Source: Rebecca billardiae RCC1528 (lineage: Eukaryota; Haptophyta). Taken from it: a stretch of 64,000 nt of DNA. This document shows, piece by piece, positions 53,086 to 62,734 of the stretch. The notes below the pieces were generated by a model. That model did no database searches, was not told where the DNA came from, and was given only the letters and a program-made list of their open reading frames with translations. The stretch's first letter is position 1. Each line of letters begins with the position of its first letter. The stretch covers positions 1,612,001 through 1,676,000 of the forward strand of contig OZ251224.1 in assembly GCA_965240325.2 (NCBI GenBank), read 5' to 3'. The position numbers were made by a program, and so were the translations under genes.

Positions 53086-53583
53086 ATGGGCGCTCCCCGA
53101 TTCAGGACGGCGGCGTGCCTATTCGGGCTCTGCTTCGTAGCATCGGCGGCAGCTTCGTCCCAGGTACCTCTGCCTTCGCTTGAAGAGGCCGAGGAATACA
53201 TCGAGAAAGCTGCTTCAAACTTGTGGAGCAAGGAGATCGGTGGAAAGGTCATCATTGGTGTCGGTACTGGCGCGACCATCGGGTTCCTCGCCAAGCAGTT
53301 GAGCGATGTCATCAACGCGATCATGATATCGCTGCTTGGATATGGCGCTTTCAAACTCTTCAGTGGCTTCCGACCCGACACATTCGGTACGGCATCTATC
53401 TCTAGTGCCATTGGCGAGGTGCGAGAGAAGGCAACACCGTACTTGGACCAGAATGACGACGGGCGACTCGACGAGAAGGATGTGAAGAAGTTCGTCGCCC
53501 GTGCGGTGCCCTTCATTCGTCGGCAGGCTCCGTTCCTCTCTGGCTTCACAGCCGGGCTCGCGCTCACCTCAACCACGACGTGA
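53086..53583 (+). CDS. FUN14-family membrane protein with EF-hand loop
   Basis: Single exon, 165 aa from ATG 53086. A signal-like leader (TAACLFGLCFVASAAAS) precedes the FUN14 region: LPSLEEAEEYIEKAASNLWS, GKVIIGVGTGATIGFLAKQL and AIMISLLGYGAFKLFSGF. Then comes a canonical 12-residue EF-hand loop (DQNDDGRLDEKD) and the closing FLSGFTAGLALTSTTT. Plant and algal FUN14 proteins often carry this calcium-binding insert. Animal FUNDC1 is a mitophagy receptor; plant forms sit in plastid or mitochondrial outer membranes. Function here is not established. Confidence 0.85.
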   Translation: MGAPRFRTAACLFGLCFVASAAASSQVPLPSLEEAEEYIEKAASNLWSKEIGGKVIIGVGTGATIGFLAKQLSDVINAIMISLLGYGAFKLFSGFRPDTFGTASISSAIGEVREKATPYLDQNDDGRLDEKDVKKFVARAVPFIRRQAPFLSGFTAGLALTSTTT

Positions 53584-54170
53584 TCACTCCACACGAGCGG
53601 CGCCAACGAGCTAGCTAAGCCTTGCCCTTTGCCGTGTAGCCGCCTAGCCGGAAGCGCGCGATGGGGCTCCGCGTACTAACAGCGTTCATGGCTCCATGCC
53701 ACTTCGCGGCACATTCCATGCCCACCCGGCGGCCGTTGTGGCGAGAGCATGCACGGGGTTTGCTCCTTGGGGTGGCTCACCCCAGCGTGATTTTCGCGTG
53801 ACCGGCAGCGGGCCATACAGCCGTTCATACTCGGTCCGCGCCGTACGCGGTACGGCGTACCGCGCCTCCTCCGGGGCAGCCGTTTGCCCGGGCCCGTCAG
53901 CCTGAGACTCGCAATCGTCAGGCGACGAAGTTATCCCGAGTCATCAGACTAAGTTAAACGAGTTCAAAGCTTTGATGTCACACCGGCGACGACTGCGGGA
54001 CGATCGCTCCGCCAGCCTGGCGACTGCGACCTCGCTCGGGCTCGGGCCGGCCAGGGCATAGGAGCCTGAACCCGGGTCAAGAAGAGCTACCGGACGCTGC
54101 CTCCTTTCCGGCTTCCGGACCCCTCGATCCCTCCTTCCCGTCTTGGACAGGCATCCACACGAACGAGAAG

Positions 54171-54574
54171 ATGGCGCCGATTGCGGTGGCGGTGACGGTC
54201 GTGATCAAGGAGGACATGGTCGAGAGATTCCTCGAGGTGATGAAGGAGGACGTTGTGGGCTCGCTCGAGCGGGAGAACGGCGGCTGCCTTCGCTTCGACG
54301 TGCTCCGTGACCCATCCACCCCTAACAAGTACATGTTCTATGAGATGTGTGCGCACGCGCATGCCGCGCGAGCTTGCGGGCAGGCGGATGCGCGCCTCCC
54401 CAGTGGGCTGAACACCATTTACCCCTTGCTTCTGGCAGGTATGCTGATGCCGACGCTGCGGCGCGGCACAAAGAGACCCCGCACTACAAGGCATGGGCGA
54501 AGTTCAAGGAGGATGGTGGCGTCCTGTCACAGGAGGCGGTCAAGTTTGAGGCCGTCTACGGTGGCGGCCTCTGA
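54171..54574 (+). CDS. ABM-fold monooxygenase-like small protein (YgiN type)
   Basis: Two exons, 54171-54346 and 54439-54574; intron 54347-54438 (GTGTGC...GGCAG, phase 2). 103 aa. The ferredoxin-like dimeric alpha/beta-barrel pattern is clear: PIAVAVTVVIKEDMVERFLE, EDVVGSLERENGGCLRFDVL and NKYMFYEMYADADAAARHKE across the splice, then TPHYKAWAKFKEDGG. Family members include quinone monooxygenases and many small proteins of unknown role. No targeting leader. The first copy of the 734-bp tandem repeat starts 101 bp after its stop. Confidence 0.85.
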
Positions 54575-54674
54575 TTGGCCACGCATGCGCGTGTGGCACA
54601 ACGGGAATCATGTTCATCTTCTCGTCTTGGCCTGCCGTCAGCTCAGCTACTTTTGTGTGTCGACCGTGACCCGA

Positions 54675-56876
54675 GCAGCTGACCACGCGCGCAGCCGACA
54701 TGCCACATCGGCTACATGACCGGTCCGCGCGCGACGTGGAGTCCAACTGCGGTCATCATCGCATCGTCAGTCTCGTGAGATGTAGCTTGTAACATGCATG
54801 ATGCGCGTCATCGTCATCCTTACATCGCGTCCATTGGGTGCAGCAAAAGTCGTATAGTCGTATATATACGTCTAGCTACAGTCACGCACTAACGGCGGAC
54901 CCGCGGACCGCCAGTTTTCGGAAGCCTTTCAGGGCTTCAGGCGGCATTCACTGCGCTGAATTCTGATATATTGCAGCCGCCTGGCATCCTACTTTTATTA
55001 CGCGACTTATTAATGTACCCAATGTACCACTACGACCCGTTCCGTAGTGAACGGCTATAAGCCTGGGTGCCACCTGATTAGTGATTCCAACGTGACCGTG
55101 TCTGTTCACCGTTGCGGACTGCGGCCTGGCAGCAGGCTGATGGCAGCGTCGACTCCTGCGTCGACGGTGGGTCCGTTGACCGTTGGCACTCTAGTCGCCG
55201 GTCAGCGCTGCCAGTGCCCTCAGCGGAGTCCCAGCCAGGTCTTAGCTCAGGGCTCCTGGCCGCCGGGACGTGACGACATACGACTGAATACTATACGACA
55301 GAACCGACTAACGACTGCGATCCAGTCACGGACTCACTTAGTAGCTAGCTACTAAGTCATCAAAGATGACTAAGCTAGTAGCAGCCACTAGCTTAGAAGA
55401 GTAGAATTGCAGCTGACCACGCGCGCAGCCGACATGCCACATCGGCTACATGACCGGTCCGCGCGCGACGTGGAGTCCAACTGCGGTCATCATCGCATCG
55501 TCAGTCTCGTGAGATGTAGCTTGTAACATGCATGATGCGCGTCATCGTCATCCTTACATCGCGTCCATTGGGTGCAGCAAAAGTCGTATAGTCGTATATA
55601 TACGTCTAGCTACAGTCACGCACTAACGGCGGACCCGCGGACCGCCAGTTTTCGGAAGCCTTTCAGGGCTTCAGGCGGCATTCACTGCGCTGAATTCTGA
55701 TATATTGCAGCCGCCTGGCATCCTACTTTTATTACGCGACTTATTAATGTACCCAATGTACCACTACGACCCGTTCCGTAGTGAACGGCTATAAGCCTGG
55801 GTGCCACCTGATTAGTGATTCCAACGTGACCGTGTCTGTTCACCGTTGCGGACTGCGGCCTGGCAGCAGGCTGATGGCAGCGTCGACTCCTGCGTCGACG
55901 GTGGGTCCGTTGACCGTTGGCACTCTAGTCGCCGGTCAGCGCTGCCAGTGCCCTCAGCGGAGTCCCAGCCAGGTCTTAGCTCAGTGCTCCTGGCCGCCGG
56001 GACGTGACGACATACGACTGAATACTATACGACAGAACCGACTAACGACTGCGATCCAGTCACGGACTCACTTAGTAGCTAGCTACTAAGTCATCAAAGA
56101 TGACTAAGCTAGTAGCAGCCACTAGCTTAGAAGAGGAGAATTGCAGCTGACCACGCGCGCAGCCGACATGCCACATCGGCTACATGACCGGTCCGCGCGC
56201 GACGTGGAGTCCAACTGCGGTCATCATCGCATCGTCAGTCTCGTGAGATGTAGCTTGTAACATGCATGATGCGCGTCATCGTCATCCTTACATCGCGTCC
56301 ATTGGGTGCAGCAAAAGTCGTATAGTCGTATATATACGTCTAGCTACAGTCACGCACTAACGGCGGACCCGCGGACCGCCAGTTTTCGGAAGCCTTTCAG
56401 GGCTTCAGGCGGCATTCACTGCGCTGAATTCTGATATATTGCAGCCGCCTGGCATCCTACTTTTATTACGCGACTTATTAATGTACCCAATGTACCACTA
56501 CGACCCGTTCCGTAGTGAACGGCTATAAGCCTGGGTGCCACCTGATTAGTGATTCCAACGTGACCGTGTCTGTTCACCGTTGCGGACTGCGGCCTGGCAG
56601 CAGGCTGATGGCAGCGTCGACTCCTGCGTCGACGGTGGGTCCGTTGACCGTTGGCACTCTAGTCGCCGGTCAGCGCTGCCAGTGCCCTCAGCGGAGTCCC
56701 AGCCAGGTCTTAGCTCAGTGCTCCTGGCCGCCGGGACGTGACGACATACGACTGAATACTATACGACAGAACCGACTAACGACTGCGATCCAGTCACGGA
56801 CTCACTTAGTAGCTAGCTACTAAGTCATCAAAGATGACTAAGCTAGTAGCAGCCACTAGCTTAGAAGAGTAGAATT
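54675..56876. repeat. Three tandem copies of a 734-bp satellite-like unit
   Basis: Copies 54675-55408, 55409-56142 and 56143-56876 are almost identical; I see only isolated differences (CAGGGCTCC against CAGTGCTCC; AGAGTAGAATTG, AGAGGAGAATTG and AGAGTAGAATTA at the junctions). Each holds a 22-bp perfect palindrome ACTTAGTAGCTAGCTACTAA(GT), at 55336-55357 in copy 1, and a nearby hairpin. The 102-codon frame in every copy starts at GTG and is not credited. The three copies must be recent or homogenised. Confidence 0.97.
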
Positions 56877-57721
56877 ACAGTAACTAACCAACTCAGTGCC
56901 CGGCGGCTCATGCTGCTGAGCCTGAGACCTCGGACTGACTCCTGAGTGAGAGTCAAGTCATGAAGCCTAGCTAGCTACTCGCGCTGGCGAATCGGCCATC
57001 GGCATCAGTAGCTATGTTCTGTGTTCATGATGACGAACTGATTGCTTATAATCGGTGACGATCGACTTGGCTGTCTGAACTTGGCATGCTCATATCGGGC
57101 ATCATCGTCGCCTGTCCAGTGTCCTAGGTAGCAATTGATGAATAATCGTCGACTGAATGAACGATTTGATCGTCTGTGACGACTGCATACTCAGTCTCAC
57201 AATGTCAATGACGACGAACGACGGTGGTCACAGTGGTGAGTGGCTGACGCGCCGGTGACTCGTGAGTCTCGACTCTCGTCAGACGTGACTCAACGCGGAC
57301 TGTCAGTGTCACTGTGCCGACAGACTCTCACTGACTCACTGTGACAGACTGTGGCATAATAAATAAACTACGACACGCGATATTGCTGCAACGCGCGTCA
57401 ATCAACTGCTGATGTGAGTGACACGCGGTTTTCAAGTCCGCGACGGACGCCACGCCACAATTTCGAAATCGAATATCTGCTGTCCGACGCAGAACTCAGT
57501 TGCCGCCGGGCCGCGCCGAGCCGGGCGGCAGTCGCCGTCGGTCTCGGGTCTCCGGGGCTGGCAGTCGCGGGGCACGGCTGCGCGCGGCGCCCCAAGCCTC
57601 GCAGCCATCACAGCTAGGTCGATCAGCTGTCAGCGGCGCTCGCAACTGCTCGACGGCCGCGTTCCTAGCCCGCAGTGGCACGGCGGTAGTGACATGAGCT
57701 CTGAGCTGGAGTGATGCGAAA
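56877..57721. other. Intergenic region, nothing recognised
   Basis: TGACTGACTC-type simple sequence, rich in short direct repeats of TGACT and CGACT; no gene seen. The right part is the 3' flank of the DM10 gene. Confidence 0.5.
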
Positions 57722-59911
57722 TCACACAGCGGCATGAGCTGAGTGACCCCGGGTAGCAGACCCCACCCACAGCCTCCGAGTGTGGATCGTAAGCTCGTCT
57801 GGCGTGAGCGTGCGCGTTGCGGACGCGCGCGGAGTAGCCGCGTGCGGCCGCGCGGGCGCGCGCGCGCCCATGTCCGCGGCGAGCTCGAGCGCGCGGATGA
57901 CCACGTTCAGGTCGACACGCGCCTCCGCACGCGCGGCGGCGGCGCCGGGCGGCGGCGCGTCCTGGAAGGCGCGGAAGAGCGTGACGGCCTCGTGCAGCGT
58001 GAGCCCGGCGAGCGGCGTGTGCGGCGAGGCGCGCGCCGAGTGCAGCGCGCCAATGAAGGCCTCGAGCCCCAGCCTCGCAAAGCGCGCGCCGCCGCCCGCC
58101 TCGAGCAGCCGCGCATCGCGCACGCACCGCACCACCTCTGCGCCGCGCTCTCGGATCACGCGCTGCGCATCCGCCTGCGGGTAGACGTGCGGGTGCGCCT
58201 CCTGCCACGCGAGTGTCTGCTCCGTCGCGTCCGTGAGCAGGAAGCGGTACCCGCCGAGTGCGATCACAGCGCCGAGGCTGAAGTCCGCGTGCCCGTACCC
58301 GTGCGCGACCGGCACGCCCGGCGGCTCGCGCCGCACGACGAGGCCCGGCTTGCGGCCCGCGTTGGCCGGGGCGAGCTCGGAGACGGACACGCCGCGGTCG
58401 GGATCGAGCGTCAGCGCGAAGCGGCGCTCCGTCTCGGGGCGCGTGCGGTGGAAGTGGTCGAACTCCGGACGCGACGGCTCGTGCACGCACGCGGTGAAGT
58501 GCAGCGCAGGCGGCCCGCCTGCAGCGGGCACCCCGCGGCCGACGGGCGGCGCCGGCCGCACCACCGGGTCGAACCCTCGGCGCCCGGGCGCGACGTTGGC
58601 GTCGGAGACCTCCTGACGTGGCGCGGGGCCGTGCGGGCTGTGGTCGAAGGGCAGGTTGGGCGGCACCGCCTCCTCGCCGCCCTGCGCCGCGAGCTCGTTG
58701 AGCAGCGCGCGCGCACGCTCGTCACAGCCAAGCACCAGCAGCCGCTCGCCATTCAGCCACACGCGCGCGCCCACGCGCAGCGCGCGCAGTGGCGGCGCGT
58801 TCGGCTGCGGGCCGCCCGCGGTCATGGCGCTCTGCTCGGCCCAGTCGCGCCCTGCGCGGAGCAAGACACCGCCGTCCCCGCGCGCGTGCGCCTCGTCCTC
58901 AAGCTCGACGAGCTCGAGTCCCAGCACCGGCGGCGCCGCCCTCGGCACGGCAGCTGCCGGCGCGTCGGGGCGCGCAGCGCTGCCAGAGCCATGCACGTGG
59001 TACCGCAAGAGGTACTTGCGGAGGCGCGCGCCCGCGGCGGCGTGGGACGCGCCATCGCTGCGCAGCCAGAAGCGCAGGCGCACGCTCCCCACCTCGGCGC
59101 CCTGCGTCGCGTCCGCGGAGCGCGCCGTCGACTCGGAGCGATGCGCGGGCCACGCCGCGCGCGCGCTCTGCCGGCGCTCCCCGTCGCCAAAGGTGACGCG
59201 CGTCTGCCTGAACGGGTCTGCGCGGTGGAAGGCGGGGTCCGTGCCGCCGAGCTGCTCCTCGAGCTTCGCGCTCAGAAACTCGCGCCGCGCGTGCTGCGCG
59301 CGCTCGAGCAGCGCCTCCTGCCGCGCGACGTACGCGTCCTCGGGCACGGGCTCAGCGGGCGGCACGCGCACGCCCTGCACCTCGAAGAACCGACGCGTCG
59401 GCGCGTCGCAGTCGTGGATGTGGTACGTGCGCGAGAAGATGGTCACGTCGGCGCCGACGCGGAGCTCGCGGAAGCCCACGTACCGCGTGCGCGCCGCGCC
59501 CCGCTCGCTTGGCCAGTGGATGCGCAGGTTGACCCGATCGACCTTGATCGACTGCCAGCCCGGGTCGAGCGCGCCGTCGGTCGCGGTCGCCCGCGGCACC
59601 TGCTTGCTGACGGCGCGGTGCACGTGGAACTCGGGCTGACGAGCCGGCCCCAGCGGCACGCGCACGCCATGCCCGCCGTCCTGCTTGTGCCGCCGCAGGA
59701 AGGGCACCCACCTCACCGTCTCGATGCGCTCGCCCTCCGGTGCGCGCACGTCGTGGATGCGCTCGTCGATGGTGATCGCGTCCTCGGCGAGGTCGTACGT
59801 GATGCGGAAGCGGCGTATCTTAGCCGCATCGTCGAAGAGCAGCGCGCGCCCATCGTCCTTCACCTCCTCGCGCGTGAACGCGTAGAAGGTGAGCGTTGCT
59901 TCCCTCGTCAT
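57722..59911 (-). CDS. Triple DM10 (DUF1126) domain flagellar protein, EFHC1/RIB72-like
   Basis: Single exon, 729 aa, ATG 59911. DM10-1 (residues ~1-190): TLTFYAFTREEVKDDGRALL, IRRFRITYDLAEDAITIDER, YVGFRELRVGADVTIFSRTY and HIHDCDAPTRRFFE. DM10-2 (~240-410) is weaker: RLRFWLRSDG, LRKYLLRYHVH and LRVGARVWLNGERLLVLGCD. DM10-3 (~480-610): LHFTACVHEP, ERRFALTLDPDRGVSVSELA, DFSLGAVIALGGYRFLLTDA and TEQTLAWQEAHPHVYPQAD. The C-terminal ~120 residues are helical, without a clear EF-hand loop. EFHC/RIB72 proteins are microtubule inner proteins of doublet A-tubules in cilia and flagella. Divergent from the AAA ATPase, 96 bp between starts. Confidence 0.88.
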   Translation of the reverse strand: MTREATLTFYAFTREEVKDDGRALLFDDAAKIRRFRITYDLAEDAITIDERIHDVRAPEGERIETVRWVPFLRRHKQDGGHGVRVPLGPARQPEFHVHRAVSKQVPRATATDGALDPGWQSIKVDRVNLRIHWPSERGAARTRYVGFRELRVGADVTIFSRTYHIHDCDAPTRRFFEVQGVRVPPAEPVPEDAYVARQEALLERAQHARREFLSAKLEEQLGGTDPAFHRADPFRQTRVTFGDGERRQSARAAWPAHRSESTARSADATQGAEVGSVRLRFWLRSDGASHAAAGARLRKYLLRYHVHGSGSAARPDAPAAAVPRAAPPVLGLELVELEDEAHARGDGGVLLRAGRDWAEQSAMTAGGPQPNAPPLRALRVGARVWLNGERLLVLGCDERARALLNELAAQGGEEAVPPNLPFDHSPHGPAPRQEVSDANVAPGRRGFDPVVRPAPPVGRGVPAAGGPPALHFTACVHEPSRPEFDHFHRTRPETERRFALTLDPDRGVSVSELAPANAGRKPGLVVRREPPGVPVAHGYGHADFSLGAVIALGGYRFLLTDATEQTLAWQEAHPHVYPQADAQRVIRERGAEVVRCVRDARLLEAGGGARFARLGLEAFIGALHSARASPHTPLAGLTLHEAVTLFRAFQDAPPPGAAAARAEARVDLNVVIRALELAADMGARAPARPHAATPRASATRTLTPDELTIHTRRLWVGSATRGHSAHAAV

Positions 59912-60007
59912 CCGCGGTCAGGCGTTTGAAGCCTGCGCCCGCCTGCGCAGCGCCCGTTGCGACCGCCCTGGGCCCCTGGCCAGGCGGCAAAACACCGTGG
60001 CCGAGCG
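59912..60007. promoter_or_regulatory. Shared promoter region of DM10 and AAA ATPase genes
   Basis: 96 bp between the divergent ATGs (241 bp if the ATPase starts at 60152); no TATA box seen. Confidence 0.4.
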
Positions 60008-62521
60008 ATGGCGTCGGCCTACTACTATCGCGCTCGGGGACACACAACCATCTCGCCCGGCTGCTGCGCCCTGCCCGTCGACTTGACCGCTGCTGAGGCT
60101 TCCAGCCCGTTTCGAGCATGCGCCTGCGTGCGCCTCGCTGCACCTCGGGGGATGGGGGCGAGCGACGACGCGCCCACCACGCTTCTCCGACCGGCGGGGC
60201 CGAGAGTGGCGGGCCCGGAGGATGCGAGCGACGAGGAAATCCTTGTGTGCCCCGAGGCGGGCGTGGTAGACGCCGAGCGAGACGTGGAGGTTGAGATCAC
60301 ACCCATACCCGCGCATGCCGTGCGCGAATGGGCACGCGTGCTGCTCACGCCCCTCGTGCCCCTGCCGCCGTTTCGGCTGCCGGATGCTTACAGGCTGCGC
60401 GAGCTGCTGGCACGCGTGCTGCCGAGCGGCGCCGAGGTGCACCCGTGGAGCTCGGCGTGCCACTGCGCGCACCCGCTGGTGCGTCATGCCGCGGTCATTC
60501 GCGTGCCCGTCGACGTTGACGGCGCCCTCGAGGACGTGAGCTTCGTGTGCCGGTGTGAGCCACACGACGCGGAGGCGGACGCGGCGGGCGACTCGGCCGG
60601 CGGCCCGGCCTTGTCGGCCACGGCCGCCGCCGACCTAACATCCTGGGGTCACGTCTCGGCCGCGACCCTTGTGGCCGCCGCGCCGACGTGGCCCGGCGCG
60701 TGGCGCCTTGCTCCGCCGCCCGTCTGGCCCTCGCCTCAGCTGGCTGAGCCGCAGCCCGCGCCGTCTTACAGGCCCGGCGCATGGGGCGTCGAGGCCGCGC
60801 GCTGCGCCGCGCTCGTTCGCGCCGGCCTGCGCGCCGACGCTGCGGCGCTCGCGGCGTGGCCCCCGGGCCTCGCCCGGCCGACGGCCATCCTGCTGTCCGG
60901 CCCTGCCGGCGTGGGCAAGAGCACGCTCGTGCGCGAGATCGCCGCTCGCGCGCGCGCGCAGCTCCTCGAGCTGAGCGCCTACGACGTGTTTGGCGACGGG
61001 CTGCCGCAGCGGCCCGCAGCCGAGGAGCGCCTGCGCTCCGCGTTTGCCATGGCGCGCGCGTGCGCGCCGTGCGTGCTCGTCTTGGACCACGTGGACGCGC
61101 TCGTGCCCGCGTCGGCGGGGCTGGAGGAGGCGGACGAGCATACCGCCGTGCTCGCCCGATTGCTCTCCGAGCTCGATGCGCTCGCTGACGACAGCGCCGC
61201 CAGCGATGGCGGCAGCGATGGGGTCGTCGTCATCGGCACGACGTGCCGCGCGCCGCGCGTGCACGCGCTCGCGCGCTCGGCGGCAGCATTCGCCGACCTC
61301 GTGGCGCTCGAGCACCCGCCCCCCGAGGCGCGTGCGGAGCTGCTGCGCGCGTGCATAGCGGACGCCGGGTGCGAGCTCGCCGAGCCAGCTGATCGGTCGG
61401 AGCTCGAGCCGCTCGCGCGGCAGCTGCACGGGTACGTCGCAGCAGACATGGCCGCGCTCGTGCAGGCCGCCGCCGACGTGGCCGCGCGCGAGGAGGGCGA
61501 CGGCGAGGCCGGGGCGGCGCGTGCGCGCGTGCTCAGCGTCGCGCGGCTCGACGCCGCCGCGCGCGAGCGCACCCCTTCCGCCCTGCTCGACCTCGACGGC
61601 GCGCGGCCGCCCATGCCCACCGTGCGCTGGAGCGACGTGGGCGGACTGGACGCCGCCAAGGCCGCCCTCGCCGAGATGGTGATCTGGCCGCAGACGCACG
61701 AGCAGCTGCTCGACGAGCTCGGCGTCGAGATGGCGCACGGCGCGCTGCTGTACGGCCCGCCGGGCACGGGCAAGACGCTGCTGGCGCAGGCAATGGCCTC
61801 CGAGTCCAGGCTCAACTTCCTCAGCGTGAGCATCCCCGACCTGGTCAAGGGCGACGTGGGAGGCTCGGAGCAGGCCGTGGCGCGTGTGTTTGCGCGCGCG
61901 CGAGAGCTCGCGCCCAGTCTGGTGCTGCTCGACGAGCTGCAGGCGATGTTCGGGCGGCGGCACGGCGCGGCGCTGCCGGGCGGAGCGGACCCGCACGCCC
62001 CGCCCGAGCGCACGAGCCCGGCCGGCCGCACCGACCCCTCGGCCTCGAAGATGCTCGCCCAGCTGCTGCTTGAGATGGACACGTGCCGCGCGGGCTGGGC
62101 GCACGCGCGCGTCGTCGTCGTGGGGACGACCAACATGCCGGACGCGCTCGATCCGAGCCTGCTGCAGCCCGGCCGTTTCGAGCACGTGCTGCTGGTGCCG
62201 CCGCCGGATGAGCGTGGGCGGGAGGCCATCCTGCGCGGCCTGCTCGCGCGCACGCCGCTCGCTCCGCTCCCGCCCGCCGAGCACGCGCATGGCGCAGACG
62301 ACGACCGCGCAGGCGCGCTCGCCGGCTGGCTCGCGGCGCGCACCGAGGGCCTCACGGGCGCCGATCTGACCAGCCTCGTGCGACAGGCGGTCCACCTGGG
62401 GATCGAAGCGCGCGCGCGGTCCCTCGAGCGAGCGCATCTCGAGCGGGCGCTCGCGACGCACAGGCCGTCCGTGGATGCCGCGATGATGCGCGATCTCGAG
62501 CGTTGGGCCGCGCAGCAGTGA
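60008..62521 (+). CDS. Double-AAA (type II) ATPase, CDC48/Afg2/PEX-like
   Basis: Single exon, 837 aa from ATG 60008; ATG 60152 (MGASDDAPTT) is also plausible. The N-domain (~290 residues) has no recognised fold. AAA-1: Walker A GPAGVGKST (~297), Walker B position VLVLDHVDAL with His replacing the catalytic Glu, and VVIGTTCRAP. AAA-2: VRWSDVGGLDAAKAALAEMV, Walker A LYGPPGTGKTLLAQAMAS (~584), pore/linker KGDVGGSEQAVARVFARARE, intact Walker B LVLLDELQAMFG, sensor VVVGTTNMPDALDP and LLQPGRFEHVLL, where the first arginine finger is Gln. An active D2 with a degenerate D1 recalls PEX1/PEX6 and NVL; the exact subfamily is not settled. Probable protein or ribosome-assembly unfoldase. Confidence 0.87.
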   Translation: MASAYYYRARGHTTISPGCCALPVDLTAAEASSPFRACACVRLAAPRGMGASDDAPTTLLRPAGPRVAGPEDASDEEILVCPEAGVVDAERDVEVEITPIPAHAVREWARVLLTPLVPLPPFRLPDAYRLRELLARVLPSGAEVHPWSSACHCAHPLVRHAAVIRVPVDVDGALEDVSFVCRCEPHDAEADAAGDSAGGPALSATAAADLTSWGHVSAATLVAAAPTWPGAWRLAPPPVWPSPQLAEPQPAPSYRPGAWGVEAARCAALVRAGLRADAAALAAWPPGLARPTAILLSGPAGVGKSTLVREIAARARAQLLELSAYDVFGDGLPQRPAAEERLRSAFAMARACAPCVLVLDHVDALVPASAGLEEADEHTAVLARLLSELDALADDSAASDGGSDGVVVIGTTCRAPRVHALARSAAAFADLVALEHPPPEARAELLRACIADAGCELAEPADRSELEPLARQLHGYVAADMAALVQAAADVAAREEGDGEAGAARARVLSVARLDAAARERTPSALLDLDGARPPMPTVRWSDVGGLDAAKAALAEMVIWPQTHEQLLDELGVEMAHGALLYGPPGTGKTLLAQAMASESRLNFLSVSIPDLVKGDVGGSEQAVARVFARARELAPSLVLLDELQAMFGRRHGAALPGGADPHAPPERTSPAGRTDPSASKMLAQLLLEMDTCRAGWAHARVVVVGTTNMPDALDPSLLQPGRFEHVLLVPPPDERGREAILRGLLARTPLAPLPPAEHAHGADDDRAGALAGWLAARTEGLTGADLTSLVRQAVHLGIEARARSLERAHLERALATHRPSVDAAMMRDLERWAAQQ

Positions 62522-62540
62522 CAATAATTATTAATATAAT

Positions 62541-62611
62541 AATGACCGCGTTCCGCGGTCTTTTTCCGTAGAACGAACGTAGTTCGGGGCCCGCGGCGCA
62601 CCCTCCGTCGG
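62541..62611 (+). repeat. Dispersed hairpin repeat, copy B, just after the AAA gene stop
   Basis: Begins 20 bp after the stop codon. GACCGCGTTCCGCGGTC plus TTTTT looks like a stem-loop with a T tract; the rest matches 39086-39159. Confidence 0.8.
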
Positions 62612-62734
62612 CTGCTGTCTCAGTCTGACATGTGTAACAGTTCGCCTGAGCTGCCACCGCCAACTCAGTCACTGCCGCCCACCGGGCCGGCGGGCCGAGG
62701 ACTGTCGCCGCGGGTCCGCGGGCCGCCGCGGGGA

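Noticed and set aside
55047-56823. Three identical 102-codon frames, one per 734-bp repeat
   Set aside because: Each begins with GTG, has no ATG near its start, and lies inside non-coding satellite-like units; identity reflects recent duplication, not selection for protein.
54675-56876. CRISPR-like or phage-type array
   Set aside because: Units are 734 bp without short repeat-spacer structure, and the genome is eukaryotic.
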